From positions 1,317,382-1,381,381 of the forward strand of contig NC_090613.1 in the NCBI RefSeq assembly GCF_004359215.1: DNA of 64,000 bases, read 5' to 3'. Below the pieces are notes generated by a model that saw only the letters and a list, made by a program, of their open reading frames with translations, was not told where the DNA came from and ran no database searches. The translations under genes and the position numbers were made by a program. Source of the stretch: Bremia lactucae. Its lineage: Eukaryota; Oomycota; Peronosporomycetes; Peronosporales; Peronosporaceae. This document shows positions 1-10,925 of this stretch, piece after piece; position 1 is the first letter of the stretch, and every line of letters begins with the position of its first letter.

Positions 1-1222
1 GTAAGTCTGGACTTCATGTTTGGCATGCCGCCCGATCATAAGGGTCGGACGGGGCTAGTCGTCTTTGTAGACAGACTGAGCAAAATGGTGCATTAAGCAC
101 CATGTAAAGCATCGATCACAGGCAAGGAGGTAGCTCTCGTGTTCCTGGATCATGTTTACCGACTACACGGGATGCCCGAGTTCATAGTATCGGACCGGGA
201 TCCACGTTTTACGTCTGGTTTTTGGCGACATGTGTTCGAGCTGTTCGATAGCAAGCTACACATGTCGACCGCGGATCATCCCCAGACCGATGGCGAAACA
301 GAACGTGCTAATCTGGTCGTGGCGGATGTCTTACGCACGATAGCAACTCCAAAAGAATGGAGCAAACAATTGCCCTTTGTGGAGTTCGCTATAAATAACA
401 GTGTCCACACCAGTACGGGTGATACTCCGTTATATATTAACGGACTGCACCATCCTCGGACGCCAGTCTCTTTGTGCGCAGCCCCAGTCTTAGTGGGAGA
501 GGGCCCTCACTATGCTCGTTGCGAAAGAGAGACATCGTTTCATCAATATGACGATGACCCGCGAAAGTATCATCTCAACGACAGAAACTTGTCCTAGTGA
601 CCCTGCCAGTTTAGCCGTGGTCAATAAAACTACGCCTTATGACTGACCTCTCGGCGGTGTTATAGGCGAGTTTGATGCTAAAAGCGTGAGCGAGGCTCAA
701 CGCTTTGTGGATGAGCGATTAGCCATCACACGAAAAGTCCGTGACGCAATGGCAAGCGCATAGGACAAGCAAAAAGAATACACGGACCGAAATGGTCACA
801 AAAATAATGAACGCTTTAGAGTGGGTAAAAAAGTACAATTAAGTACTGCTACCCTACCTAAAAATGCAAATTCTGTACTACCTGGAGGTACTACGAAGTT
901 GTTGCCGCGTTTCATTGGGCCCTTTACGGTGGTAGAAGAGGTTGGAGACCTAAAATATAGGCTCACCCTTCCCCCGTATATGAAGACGCACCCCGTATTT
1001 TACGTGGGTCGTCTGAAACGGTATGTAGACCCAAATGAGGTCACATATCCCCATCCGTCTAAGGAGATCGATGGTGACGCCGACTGTGAGTCGAGCGTCG
1101 TTCGGGTGAGGGGGACGGTGAAGGCGAAAAGCTCAAGGACCGACTCCTCCCACCACGAACAGGACTTGGGGAGCGAGGAACATCACGCGAGTACCGCGGA
1201 TCCCTCAGCATTATCCTCTTAA
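1..1222 (+). pseudogene. Gypsy integrase core and C-terminal module, broken
   Basis: This is the end of pol, which inserts the element's cDNA into the genome. The segment before 139 reads DFMFGMPPDHKGRTG and FVDRLSKMVH and then meets a stop codon. 139-597 carries the central core with SDRDPRF, STADHPQTDGETERAN and the FAINNSVH region that holds the last acidic residue of the D,D-35-E triad. After frameshifts near 600 and 820, 821-1222 gives the C-terminal module (PRFIGPFTVVEEVGD, KTHPVFYVGRLKRY). It ends in a low-complexity tail that overlaps an antisense reading frame from 1059. Confidence 0.88.
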
Positions 1223-2575
1223 AGAGGACAAAGCGAGTCTTCAGGCGTTCATAACCCTGACGAGCCTTCGCTTGGACATCAAAAAGATCCGAGGTCAGTC
1301 GCAAGACTTGACAATCGAGATCCGCAATGCTTCGTTCAGCAGCGCCCAACGCCTGCGACTCAACGGACGGAGGTAAGGCAGCCGCGAGAGGTGGGCGAGA
1401 TCGCCACTCCTATCGGGCGCCGCCTGCACTGATGGATGCGGGTGGGAATCAACGCTTTCTGTTGGAAGGTTGCTTGCCCACCGCTTCGTGAGACAAAGTT
1501 ATCAGTTCCTCGTCCAATGAACAGGTTACTTGAAACGTTATGCCTCTTGGGAACCGATCGATACCCTACGTATTGACGTGCCCGGCTTGGTGGCTGCCTA
1601 TGAAAAGGAGCACCAGCTGAGGCCTCTTCGCTAGTCTCAAATGGACTAGCAGAAGCAGCGTTGTGAGAGAAGAAACACGGGGTACAGTACCGCCCATAAT
1701 TTCTTTCAAACGCAAGCGAGCGAAATTAACTCGCTGCGACCGCTGCTTCATCGCATCGAAATGCGGATGAATGCGGCGCACGAATTCCGCCTCGAATTAG
1801 TCGGGCGTTTCATTTGAACGCAACACGACCGGGATCGGGAAAATACGCCCAAGCGATTTTCCCTGAGGCTTCCATGATTTAAAGACGCCATAACAATTAT
1901 GTGCGTCTAGAATAGCGCGCTCTAGGAGCCACGCCCTTGGCCCGTTTAAACGAGGCCATTTAAATGGAGGTGGCATCATTGATATACCAGCCACGTTCTA
2001 AACGACTGGCTTGTGATTCCGACTGAGCACATTCACGTGTCGTCGGCGGAGCTTTTTAGGCTTCGAATCCTCTATGTCAAAACCATTATGGATAATGATT
2101 AAGCATAAGGCGTTGTGGTTTTGCCCAACAAAGAAGCGGCTGTGCCTTTATGGGCAGGCTCTTTTTAATAGCCGCTGCGCTAGCCAGCGCAGTCGACGAG
2201 ACAGCATTAGAAAACATTGCTCTCCATGTTTTAAGCCATGAGAGAAGTTTGGATGGGCAATAATGCGCCATCATCCTTCCTCATGAGCTCGTTGTCCGCA
2301 TCACTACTACGAGGTGACGGCAACGGTGTCGACTCATTGCAGTCGACAATGAGCGACGGATCGACATCCTCACTGTTGTAGTGGGATGGATCCTTAAGCC
2401 CAGTTAACGCGACCGCAGCAGTAGCTGTCGGCGTTTCAACTAAGGCATTGGACGCTGCGGGGGGCGTGTTAACGCGACGCACGCGCTCAGCGCGAGGTTG
2501 AGTGGGTGTCTTCGCAGACGATCCGCCAACGTGGCTCCTTTGAAGTGGCATCTTTGGCGCTGTGTATGTAAACAC
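1059..2575 (-). pseudogene. Antisense gene of Gypsy family A, copy 1 (decayed)
   Basis: On the strand opposite to pol this stretch reads as one protein broken by frameshifts. The pieces are 2575-2231 (Ser/Pro/acid-rich, ends ALLPIQTSLMA), 1994-1797 (YGVFKSWKPQGKSLGRIFP), 1781-1566 (MKQRSQRVNFARLRLKEIMG) and 1349-1059. The last piece is a heptad-like coil (IADLDCQVLRLTSDLFDVQA) followed by KRIMLRDPRYSRDVPRSPSP and a Ser/Pro/Arg tail. The same pieces in the same order occur in copy 2 (28072-29690), and the last one also at 44919-45233. The tail overlaps the end of pol (821-1222) tail-to-tail. I recognise no named domain; the function is unknown. Confidence 0.55.
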
Positions 2576-2682
2576 AGGTCGCTAGAGTGACTAAGAGAAC
2601 TAGCGGCACGTCAAGCTGCTCGCAGTTCCTCGCTCCTCTTTGACGAATTTAAAATGAAAATTGGTTCTTTAAGGGGGGATGG

Positions 2683-3215
2683 TGTAACGACTAAAGCTGC
2701 CCTTATGTTACACATTCCCCGTTAAGTACACTTGGTGTACCTAAGGGGATGGTCGATACTTAATTAATGTAATTAGACCCAGCACTCGGGTGTGGCTCAT
2801 ATTTGTGACCAACCCTTGTGTATGTGATGCACCTGGGTGCATTCACATGTGCATAATGATGACGCCTAGCGTCATCCGTTACGCGAGGTATCTAGTACGA
2901 TACACCCGCAAAACATTTCAGTGTTATCTATAGAGGTAATATTTTTGATTTGTAAAAATAGATATTTATATTCAATTCGATTAAATATAAATCAGCCTGA
3001 AAACTGCTTCCTACTTGGTAAGTGCGCACGAGGAGCTGGATTACCGCTCCCGTGGCGACACTTTACTATAGTTTTTAGTGCGTTGGGTGAGGTCGCTAAC
3101 GCGCCCACCGCAACTACCTCACTGCAAGCAAGAGTAGACGGTCAAACTGCTTCCTCGCTGTGCTAGGGTGTGTGTCTAAATAGAGCGTGGCCGCATTACG
3201 ACGTGCTCGCCTACA
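2683..3215 (+). repeat. 3' LTR of Gypsy family A, copy 1
   Basis: The LTR starts with TGTAACG directly after a polypurine tract and ends at GCCTACA. It is about 533 bp long and aligns along its whole length with the 5' LTR of copy 2 (20536-21105), and its first 330 bp with 29801-30128. The 3' end is set by the point where copy 2 passes into its primer-binding site (21107) while this copy passes into unrelated flank at 3216. Confidence 0.85.
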
Positions 3216-3732
3216 ATGTGTGTCTTATTGCGTATATTACCATGTTAATAATATCGGAATTTTTAATTCAAATAATTCATAAAGATAATTATTTGTACTT
3301 CTTTGCTTATTTCCTTTCATAGAACGTAGTACGAATTATTTTTCTTTTTAGGAAATAGTAATTATGTAACAGCACACCGTTACAGTGGTTTGTCCGCCAT
3401 CATGATTCAAGCAAAAGGTTATCGACGTTATAGTGCTTATAAGTGCGACGGGCATGCATCACTGCAGCACAAGAAGGAGTGCAATGTAGCAGTATCTGTT
3501 TACTATAAGCTGAATTCTCAAAAAAATTTCTTATGTAGTGCATGTCTCCCATGACTATATCTACTGATTAAATTCGAAATTTGCTTCATGAAATTCCGTT
3601 TTGGCACCGAGTCCTATTTAACCGTCCATGTAATGCTTTTGTCCAATAAAACGCAAAGAAAGTCGAGTTATTCCCACCTTTTTCTTAAACTCAAGATCGC
3701 AGCCAAAAGACGAGCGAAGATCTCTTGGTCCC
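3216..3732. promoter_or_regulatory. Region between LTR and V-ATPase gene (putative promoter)
   Basis: AT-rich, no gene seen. It must contain the promoter and 5' leader of the V-ATPase subunit A gene that starts at 3733. I cannot point to a convincing core element. The LTR ends 518 bp upstream of the start codon and reads in the same direction as the gene. Confidence 0.4.
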
Positions 3733-5728
3733 ATGGCGCACGTGTTCGGAGACAACGAGAAAGAGTCGGACTTTGGCTATGTGTACAAAGTCTCGGGACC
3801 TTGTACGCTTATAATCCTCTCGTTTATCACGTCGTACGGCATCCTCGTTTCTAATATATCGTCTCTCTCTTGCAGTGGTAATCGCCGAGAACATGTATGG
3901 CGCGGCCATGTACGAGCTGGTACGCATCGTGAAGCTGCAACAACACGCATTTGTATATAAACAACTCATGACTTTTTCATTCTAGGTGCGAGTTGGCCAC
4001 GACAAGCTCGTGGGAGAGATCATTAAGCTTGAACACACGAACGCCTCGATTCAAGTGTATGAAGACACGTCTGGATTAACAGTTGGTGATCCCGTCGAGC
4101 GTCGCAAACAGCCCTTGTCCGTGGAACTAGGTCCTGGCATTGTCGACAACATCTTTGATGGTATTCAGCGTCCTTTACATGCAATTAGCGACCTCACAAA
4201 GGACGTTTACATCCCTCGTGGCGTCGACGTGGCATCCCTAGACGCCAATAAACTCTGGCGTTACAAACCTGTCAACATCCGTGAAGGCGACCCCATTTCT
4301 GGTGGTGATATCTTTGGCCTTGTCCACGAGAATGATATTTTTCATTCGCATAAAATCATGTGTCCTCCAAATGTCTTTGGAACTGTCGTTAAAATCTACG
4401 GAGCCGACACGGATAATAACGAAGAATATACGCTACAAGACACAGTACTCGAAGTGCGTGACGACACGTCGAACACCACGCATAAACTTCGATTGTCGCA
4501 CATGTGGCCTGTGCGAAAACCACGTCCCGTGGCGGAGAAACTTGCAGGAAACGTCGCACTTACTACGGGTCAGCGTATTATTGACGCGCTTTTTCCGTCT
4601 GTTTTGGGTGGAACTTGTGCAGTTCCAGGAGCTTTTGGCTGTGGCAAGACAGTCATTTCACAAGCATTGTCGAAACACTCGAATTCCGATGCCGTGGTGT
4701 ATGTAGGCTGTGGCGAACGTGGCAACGAAATGGCCGAAGTTTTGAACGATTTTCCAGAGCTCACGATGACGATTAATGACCGCGAAGTGCCCATTATGAA
4801 GCGAACAACGCTTGTTGCGAATACGAGTAATATGCCCGTCGCGGCCCGTGAGGCGTCGATATACACGGGGATTACGCTGGCCGAATACTTTCGAGATCAA
4901 GGCATGAATGTCTCTATGATGGCTGATTCAACAAGTCGATGGGCGGAAGCGTTGCGTGAAATTTCGGGACGTTTGGGAGAAATGCCGGCAGATAGTGGAT
5001 ACCCCGCGTACTTAGGTGCACGTTTGGCTGCGTTCTACGAACGTGCGGGTCGAGTGGCGTGTCTTGGAAGCCCCAAGCGCGAAGGAAGTGTCACGGTTGT
5101 GGGCGCGGTGTCGCCTCCTGGTGGGGATTTCTCGGACCCAGTTACCGCTGCGACTCTAGGCATTGTGCAGGTTTTTTGGGGACTTGACAAGAAATTGGCA
5201 CAGCGTAAACACTTTCCGTCTGTGAATTGGCTCATTAGTTACACCAAGTACATGCGCGTATTGGAACCGTTTTTTAACAAGATCGATCCCGAATATTCCA
5301 TGTTGCGAACCAAGTGCCAAGAGATTTTGCAAAAAGAAGACAATTTAACGGAAATTGTTCAATTGGTGGGAAAAGAGTCGTTATCGGAGGATCAAAAAGT
5401 GATTATGGAGGTGGCCAAGATCATTCGCGAAGATTTTTTGCAACAAAATGCGTTCTCGGACTATGACTATACGTGTCCTCTTGTCAAGAGTGTCGGAATG
5501 CTGCGATCGATCATTTTATTTTACAATCTCAGTCAGAAAGCCATTGCTGATTCGCCACCCGATGCCAAAGTGACGTGGGCACAGATAAAAACATCGATGA
5601 ATCCCATGATTCAAAAGATTATCCAGACCAAATTTCAACTCCCGAAGCAACCGGAAGCTGAACTGAAAGCTTTCTTTAGCGGTCTTGATGAAGAAGTGGA
5701 GCAGGCGTTCCAGACAATTTCGGACTGA
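3733..5728 (+). CDS. ATP6V1A: V-type proton ATPase catalytic subunit A
   Basis: This is the nucleotide-hydrolysing subunit of the V1 sector, which drives proton pumping into vacuoles and endosomes. There are three exons: 3733-3802, 3876-3919 and 3986-5728, with introns of 73 and 66 bp (GTACGC..GCAG and GTACGC..CTAG). The spliced protein is about 618 residues, the usual length for the family. The first exon gives [20 protein letters not shown], and the exon 2/3 junction gives [14 protein letters not shown], matching the conserved N-terminal beta-barrel. Family landmarks include LSVELGPGI and DGIQRPL, the P-loop GAFGCGKT (near 4630), [12 protein letters not shown], and the [20 protein letters not shown] block. 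The ATG at 3733 is chosen because only splicing restores the conserved N-terminus; the large exon on its own would start at a GTG. Confidence 0.97.
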
Positions 5729-6117
5729 TCTCAAGAAGGTATACACGCCATCATGTGAGGAGCTTTGTCAGACCTCAACGCATTATAATCGAGTGAATCG
5801 TCAATTTATTTTTTCGACAAAACACATTGAATTGATTCAGAACATTGTATAAATTTCTAAAGTATCTGCTATTCAATCGCACCTAGTATGAGAACACTCA
5901 TTTTACAATTAAAAATATTTTCGAGATCAATGAAAATGCGAATAAAACTATCAAGTCAGAATTCGTCAATAAAAGGTCAAGTGTTGTAATCAAATCGCGA
6001 CAAAAAAGCTTAAATTGAGGTGCAGCCAGGCCAGAAAATACCGACTTTTATTATTTTGAGCCCGTCTAAATCCAATTGACATCCGTTATTCATTCAAATT
6101 GCGTTCTTCCTACTCGG
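5729..6117. other. Intergenic, AT-rich
   Basis: No gene seen. The stretch carries the 3' end of the V-ATPase transcript (AATAAA-like words near 5940-5970) and the upstream region of the phosphatase gene on the same strand. Confidence 0.4.
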
Positions 6118-8579
6118 ATGGGGAATAAAGTCTCAATCGAGCAAGGAAATATCTCCTCTGTGGATGCGCAACCTCCAGCGAGGCTTTTGCCCCAGTCACG
6201 ACGCAATGGAAGCGGCATAAGGTACGATCTTTGCCAATCAGAAGAGGGGATTTTGTCTAGAATACTCATGCTTTTAGTGGTAGCAGGGGGTCGCAGTCGA
6301 CAGCCGGCGAACAGCAAGAAGGCACTTGAATTATATGTAGCATAAACTTATAGCATAGGACTCTTAATTTGACCAAGTGCGTGTGAATGCAGCCCCGTTC
6401 GAGGTCGTGGATCCGCCTTCTTCGCCATCAAGCTCAATAACTTCGACCCCTACGGAAGACCAAATTATCTCAAATTGGAAACTTTTTAATGATTTAGAAA
6501 ATCGAGAAGAAGCGGAAGTGGTGCGTCCAAAATAATGTTTACAACAAAATTATTTTTTTGACAAATATTGGGAATTTAAATTGCGTACAGCTAGAGCTGT
6601 CGCTGTTTTTGGACGCCCTCGTCCATTACATTCCTGGACTGGAAGATTCCAAGCATCAAGAATTGCAGGCTGTGTCTCGCCAGAACATGGGAATGATTGA
6701 TATTGCGAAAATGTACGTACAGAGTGACGATCTCGACGGAGTTTTAACGCTCGAGTTTGTGGAAAACCTTATTGATTCGTGTCGAAATGGACGAAAAATT
6801 CCGCGAAATGTCTTGGTTCGTGTACTCACGGAAACCACGACGCTATTACGCAAGAGTCCGAATTTAGTCGAGTTTCGCATTGCGCCGGCGAACCACGTCA
6901 CAATTATTGGGGACTTGCATGGACAATTGGATGATTTATTGCTCATTCTTCGCGAAAATGGACTGCCATCGGAAACAAATCCGTACTTGTTTAATGGTGA
7001 CTTTGTCGACCGTGGCGATCGTGGCGTTGAGATTGCGATTATCATTTACTTGTTCAAATTATTGTACCCAAATCACGTGTTCATGAATCGTGGTAATCAC
7101 GAAGAAAACTCAATTACACAAGTCTTTGGTTTCATGAAAGAGTGCGAAATGAAATACGATCGATACGTATTTGATCTTTTCTGCGAGAGCTTTCGACATC
7201 TTCCACTTGCCACGCTAATTGACAACCGCGTGTTGGTAGTTCACGGTGGGATTCCTCGTGAAAACATTCAGTTAAAGGATTTTAACGCTTTGGATCGTGC
7301 TGGGTACGACCTCACGCGATTTCGCACCAAACCCAAGAATCGAAAGGATCGGGAACCTTATCGCCAAATGCAAATTATGCGCGATTTACTATGGAGTGAT
7401 CCGAAAGTTTCTAAGGGTTACGAAGAGAACAAGCGAGGAGCAGGGACCATGTACGGCCCGGACTTGGTACAAAAGTTTATGACGAAGAATAAACTCGCTC
7501 TGATCGTTCGATCCCACGAGTGCGTCCCACGAGGTTTCGATTGGCCGTACAAGGAAAAAGGGATGCTCGTGACTCTCTTTTCAGCATCGAATTATTGTGG
7601 ACGCGCCAATAACTTGGGTTGCTTCATGCGAGTGCCTTCGGGAGTGGACAAACCGGCGTTCTTTCAGTACATGGCTAGTGCTGAGAGTCGTGACATGGCC
7701 GTATCGAATCTAGATGCCCTCTTTTCGCTGATTATCGAGTACCGTGCCGATTTAATTGCCGAGTTTGAGCGGTTGGATCCAGAGAAATCGAATCAGCTCA
7801 CAGTTCAGATGTGGAGTTCCGTTATGGAGGATGTCTTGGACTTGTCTTTAGATTGGAAAGCGCTACAGCCGCTCTTGACTGCTTTAGATGACGAAAAACT
7901 GGTGCCGTACCATGACTTTTTGGATCGATACAACGCGGAAGGAGCTATTTCACACACGAAAAACAATGGAATTGCTGATCCTGAGCGGGAGAAGCAAAGG
8001 AGTGCGTTTAATTCCATGTATCGTCATCGCTCGCGGCTCGAAGCTCTGTTTCGGGTGCTTGATCGGGACGGAAATGGGACGATCTCGGTAGATGAATTGG
8101 AAAAGGGCATTAAACTCTTAAATGAGCATCTCCCTCCTGGTGCGAAACCCTTTAGTACAAACGGCAAGGACTATATGCGCATGATGGACTTCAGTTACGA
8201 CAACGAACTCAATATAAACGAGTTTATGGAAGGATTTCGAATCAATGCCAAGCTCACAGTTCATGCCAAGTGGAAACGCGCTCGGAAGAAAATCAAAGCG
8301 CTCAGTGCCATTGGTGCCCTTCGTGGGTTTACATTGCCCTGTTCTGCTTCAGCTGCTGCAGCAGGTGGGTCTAGTATTGTCGCAATGGTGGACAACGATG
8401 ACGAGGAAGTAGAAAGAGATCTTGATTCGCCTGTGTCAGATCCGGAACTCTTGACTCTTTCGAGTGTATCGGCACCTCCAAAGTTTACACAACATGGAAG
8501 TGTGCAAGTGATTGCTCCATCTGTTGTCGTGGAAATCTCAGCGCCCTTGCATGAAGTGGAAGTGGAGCTCGAGGAATAA
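6118..8579 (+). CDS. Ser/Thr protein phosphatase with EF-hands (PPEF/RdgC type)
   Basis: Calcium-regulated metallophosphatase. Exon 6591-8579 is secure, and a preceding exon ends at 6520 before a 70-bp intron (GTGCGT..ACAG, 6521-6590). Joined, it reads QIISNWKLFNDLENREE and then VLELSLFLDAL. Phosphatase motifs are GDLHGQ (near 6910), GDFVDRGDRG, RGNHEEN, LVVHGGIP and RSHECVPRG, followed by SASNYCGRANN. The C-terminal third has a canonical EF-hand loop DRDGNGTISVDE and a weaker one (DFSYDNELNINE). An acidic, Ser-rich tail follows. The first ATG upstream, at 6118, gives MGNKVS, an N-myristoylation-like start, but I could not find a fully convincing splice path from it to the 6520 exon. The extreme 5' end is therefore provisional. 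Confidence 0.88.
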
Positions 8580-8839
8580 ATGTCGATAGTTTGATGCTGT
8601 ATTATATATAATTTTGAGCAGATTATTGAAATGTTTATCTTTTGTACTATTACAAATCCGAAACCAGGACTATACCGATTTTGTGTCGGTAACGGTTGAA
8701 AAAATATTTTGGCAAGCACTGAATTGTTTGACGCTTCTTTTCCTAATCTGTTTTTAGCAACATTCAATTTACGGATCTTGTCTGACTCGACGTGTAGCAA
8801 TGTTGATTCGTCGCCTCTTTCACGCGAGCTTGTTCACGC

Positions 8840-9480
8840 TGTAATGCCTACGCTTCACGAGCACGTTCCATTTTGTCCATTCCTCTTTGCTTTTATGCCA
8901 AAGAATGTTTCAGCTCGTTCACGACCTTCGACCACGCGCTTGGCGAGCAGCTGTATAGCTCTGCCACTGCATCCGCCATTTTTTCCTGCATGGATCGCAG
9001 CCTGGCACACTGTACCTCTACCTGTGCATCTTCTTCACGACGCTATGATTGTCTTCTTTTCCTAAATTGATACGCAAGAGCCGCATCTTCATCCTTTTTA
9101 TCTGACACGTTGCATCATTCTCGTCGTTTCAATGTATCTTCAGTATGTTTCTCGATCTATTCTATACAGTGTTGTGTACGCATAGCCGTTTCTTTATCTT
9201 ACTCGACTTTATGAAACTACTCAATCATGTTCGCTAAGCTGCGTACCCTGTAAGCTGAGCTTGCACTCCTTTAAAGATTTTGCCGTCAGCTTTAAAGTGC
9301 TCTCAATTTACCTCGTATTTCCTTTTAGCGCCATTGATCAAAACTAAAGTTTCTTTTCCTCAGCTTTCATAGGGATAATTTCGTCTTTAGGTAGCAGTCT
9401 TTACCATCATTTCTCTTTCGTATTTGCGAACACAATATTTGAGGAAATTCTGTCTTCCTGTTCGCCGACTTTTCAATTCG
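8840..9480 (-). pseudogene. Decayed coiled-coil gene
   Basis: No intact reading frame, but the minus strand shows protein-like pieces in shifting frames. Near 9300-9220 there is a Leu/Lys heptad stretch (LKLTAKSLKECKLSLQG). Near 9035-8940 there is EVQCARLRSMQEKMADAVAE, and then in another frame LLAKRVVEGRERAETFF. These read like the remains of a long coiled-coil protein with frameshifts and stops. I cannot name the family. A chance origin is possible but unlikely for several heptad pieces in a row. The rest of 8580-9795 shows nothing else. Confidence 0.35.
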
Positions 9481-9795
9481 AATGAATTGATCGCGCTAGC
9501 TACGTATACAAAGCTGAGTATTCATATCTATTTGACATTAGCCGTCACTAAATTAAAACTAGATGCCTAATACGAGCTGGCTCTGTCCAACTCACTGATC
9601 AATCAAGGCTCATCAAACAAGTAATTAACCACTCAAAGTCATAACGTTCTTAATAAAATGCAATGCTATTATTAAGACTACAATTGACGTCAAGCACGAT
9701 TGATATTAAGCAATGTCGTTCCAAATGCACAATATTTTTCAGTTTGATTATTAGTAGTTTGTATCGAATTCTTGTTCCGTCATCGTGCCTCACAA

Positions 9796-10695
9796 TTATT
9801 GTGAGAGCCGAATGGTTTGTTGCAGCAAAAATGCCTGTCCTGCCGGGAGCTTCTGCTGCTCGCTAACGCGACCCGGCTCAACGCAGACCATGGTCAGATA
9901 TTCGTCATCTCCGAAGTCACTCATGCTTTTGGCCTTGTCAGCCCACGGGTTCCATACGACCACGTCGCTCTGCTGTTCCATATGCGTTGAACCATTCTTG
10001 ACAATAGCCTCCTTTTCAATTGTCACGACTCGTTCCTTGCCATCGCTACGCTTCATACGCACCACAATTGACGAAGGAGCATTGGCGTAAATACTGTCCG
10101 TCTCTTGCTCAAAATGCAGAACTGCACGCGTTTCTTTTTTCTCAGCGTTCGCAACTTTATCATGGTACGTGATGTTCTGGAGCCCCTCGACTTCGACGCC
10201 TTGGTCACATACACTATCGGCAGATAAATACGTGTGAAGCAGTGCTTGAAAGTCCATTTCACCTTCAGATTTGTTCTCGACGTGGAAGGCTGTGGTTAGC
10301 GCATTGGCGTAGAGCTTGACTTCGTAGAGTAGACCGAAGTCGTGAGGATACATCGTCTTCATCTTAGTCGATATATCCAGGGAAAAGGTGGCGACAGTGG
10401 GGACTTTCTCATCGCCTGTTGCTTCATTGAATTGAATTAGCTTCCACTTGCTTGTCCGAGCAAAGCCATGATTCGGGTACCCATCAGCCGCCCCGAAGAC
10501 GGGGAACACGAGCGGAATACCACCGCGAATGGGCTTGCTGCAGTCAAGCGATGCCTTTGACGACAGGAAAAGCACGTTGCGATCGGGCTCTTGCGCTGCG
10601 TAGAAGGAAGTTACTGTGGCACCGTAAAGATGCACTTCGGCGCGAGAGCCTGACGGGTGACGCAGCTCAACGACTGCCTCCTTTTCAGCGTTCAT
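9796..10695 (-). CDS. Glucose-6-phosphate 1-epimerase-like (aldose 1-epimerase family)
   Basis: Predicted cytosolic enzyme that interconverts alpha and beta anomers of hexose phosphates. The 299-residue frame reads the family in order: VELRHPSGSRAEVHLYGATV, NVLFLSSKA, PIRGGIPLVFPVFG, then YPNHGFART with the conserved His, and the DFQALLHTYL and GLQNITYHDKV segments. Near the C-terminus are VVVWNPWADKAKSMSDFGDD and CVEPGRVS. I chose the ATG at 10695 (MNAEKEAVVEL), where family similarity begins. The frame is open upstream to an alternative start at 10794 that would add 33 residues unlike the family. Single exon. Confidence 0.88.
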   Translation of the reverse strand: MNAEKEAVVELRHPSGSRAEVHLYGATVTSFYAAQEPDRNVLFLSSKASLDCSKPIRGGIPLVFPVFGAADGYPNHGFARTSKWKLIQFNEATGDEKVPTVATFSLDISTKMKTMYPHDFGLLYEVKLYANALTTAFHVENKSEGEMDFQALLHTYLSADSVCDQGVEVEGLQNITYHDKVANAEKKETRAVLHFEQETDSIYANAPSSIVVRMKRSDGKERVVTIEKEAIVKNGSTHMEQQSDVVVWNPWADKAKSMSDFGDDEYLTMVCVEPGRVSEQQKLPAGQAFLLQQTIRLSQ

Positions 10696-10925
10696 GCTAC
10701 AACGTGTAAAAGGAACCGACTTTCGATCGAATAATAAGAAATCCAAATCATAATTAAAAGAAGATATTACAATTTCTTGCGGCAACTCAAGCAAAACGTG
10801 CGAAATTAAAGATGTTTTTTTTCTTAAGTAAAATATTGGCTACTACTCATAAATGAAGCAACTGCATTACATCTCATTCATCAAAGGGGCACCCTTCAAA
10901 TCCAAACAGCTCCTCTTTCCGAGAC

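Larger units (their letters stand above)
1..3215 (+). mobile_element. Ty3/Gypsy LTR retrotransposon, family A, copy 1 (3' part)
   Basis: The window opens inside the integrase of a Gypsy-type element. Reading rightwards there is the integrase core, the integrase C-terminal module, about 1.4 kb that is coding-like only on the opposite strand, a polypurine tract (AAGGGGGGATGG at 2671-2682) and a solo-visible 3' LTR. The same order is found at 26990-30128 in copy 2, so the boundaries are supported by comparison within the window. The 5' half lies outside the window. Internal stops and frameshifts show that this copy is dead. Confidence 0.9.

Noticed and set aside
3216..3384. CGTTACA at 3378-3384 as the right end of the family A LTR, mirroring TGTAACG
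   Set aside because: The 5' LTR of copy 2 passes into the primer-binding site right after GCCTAGAC, which corresponds to 3215 here. The later CGTTACA is therefore flank and a coincidence.
8709..9065. 118-codon plus-strand frame
   Set aside because: No domain, odd composition (Pro/His/Phe), and opposite to heptad-rich minus-strand remains that look more like a real relic.
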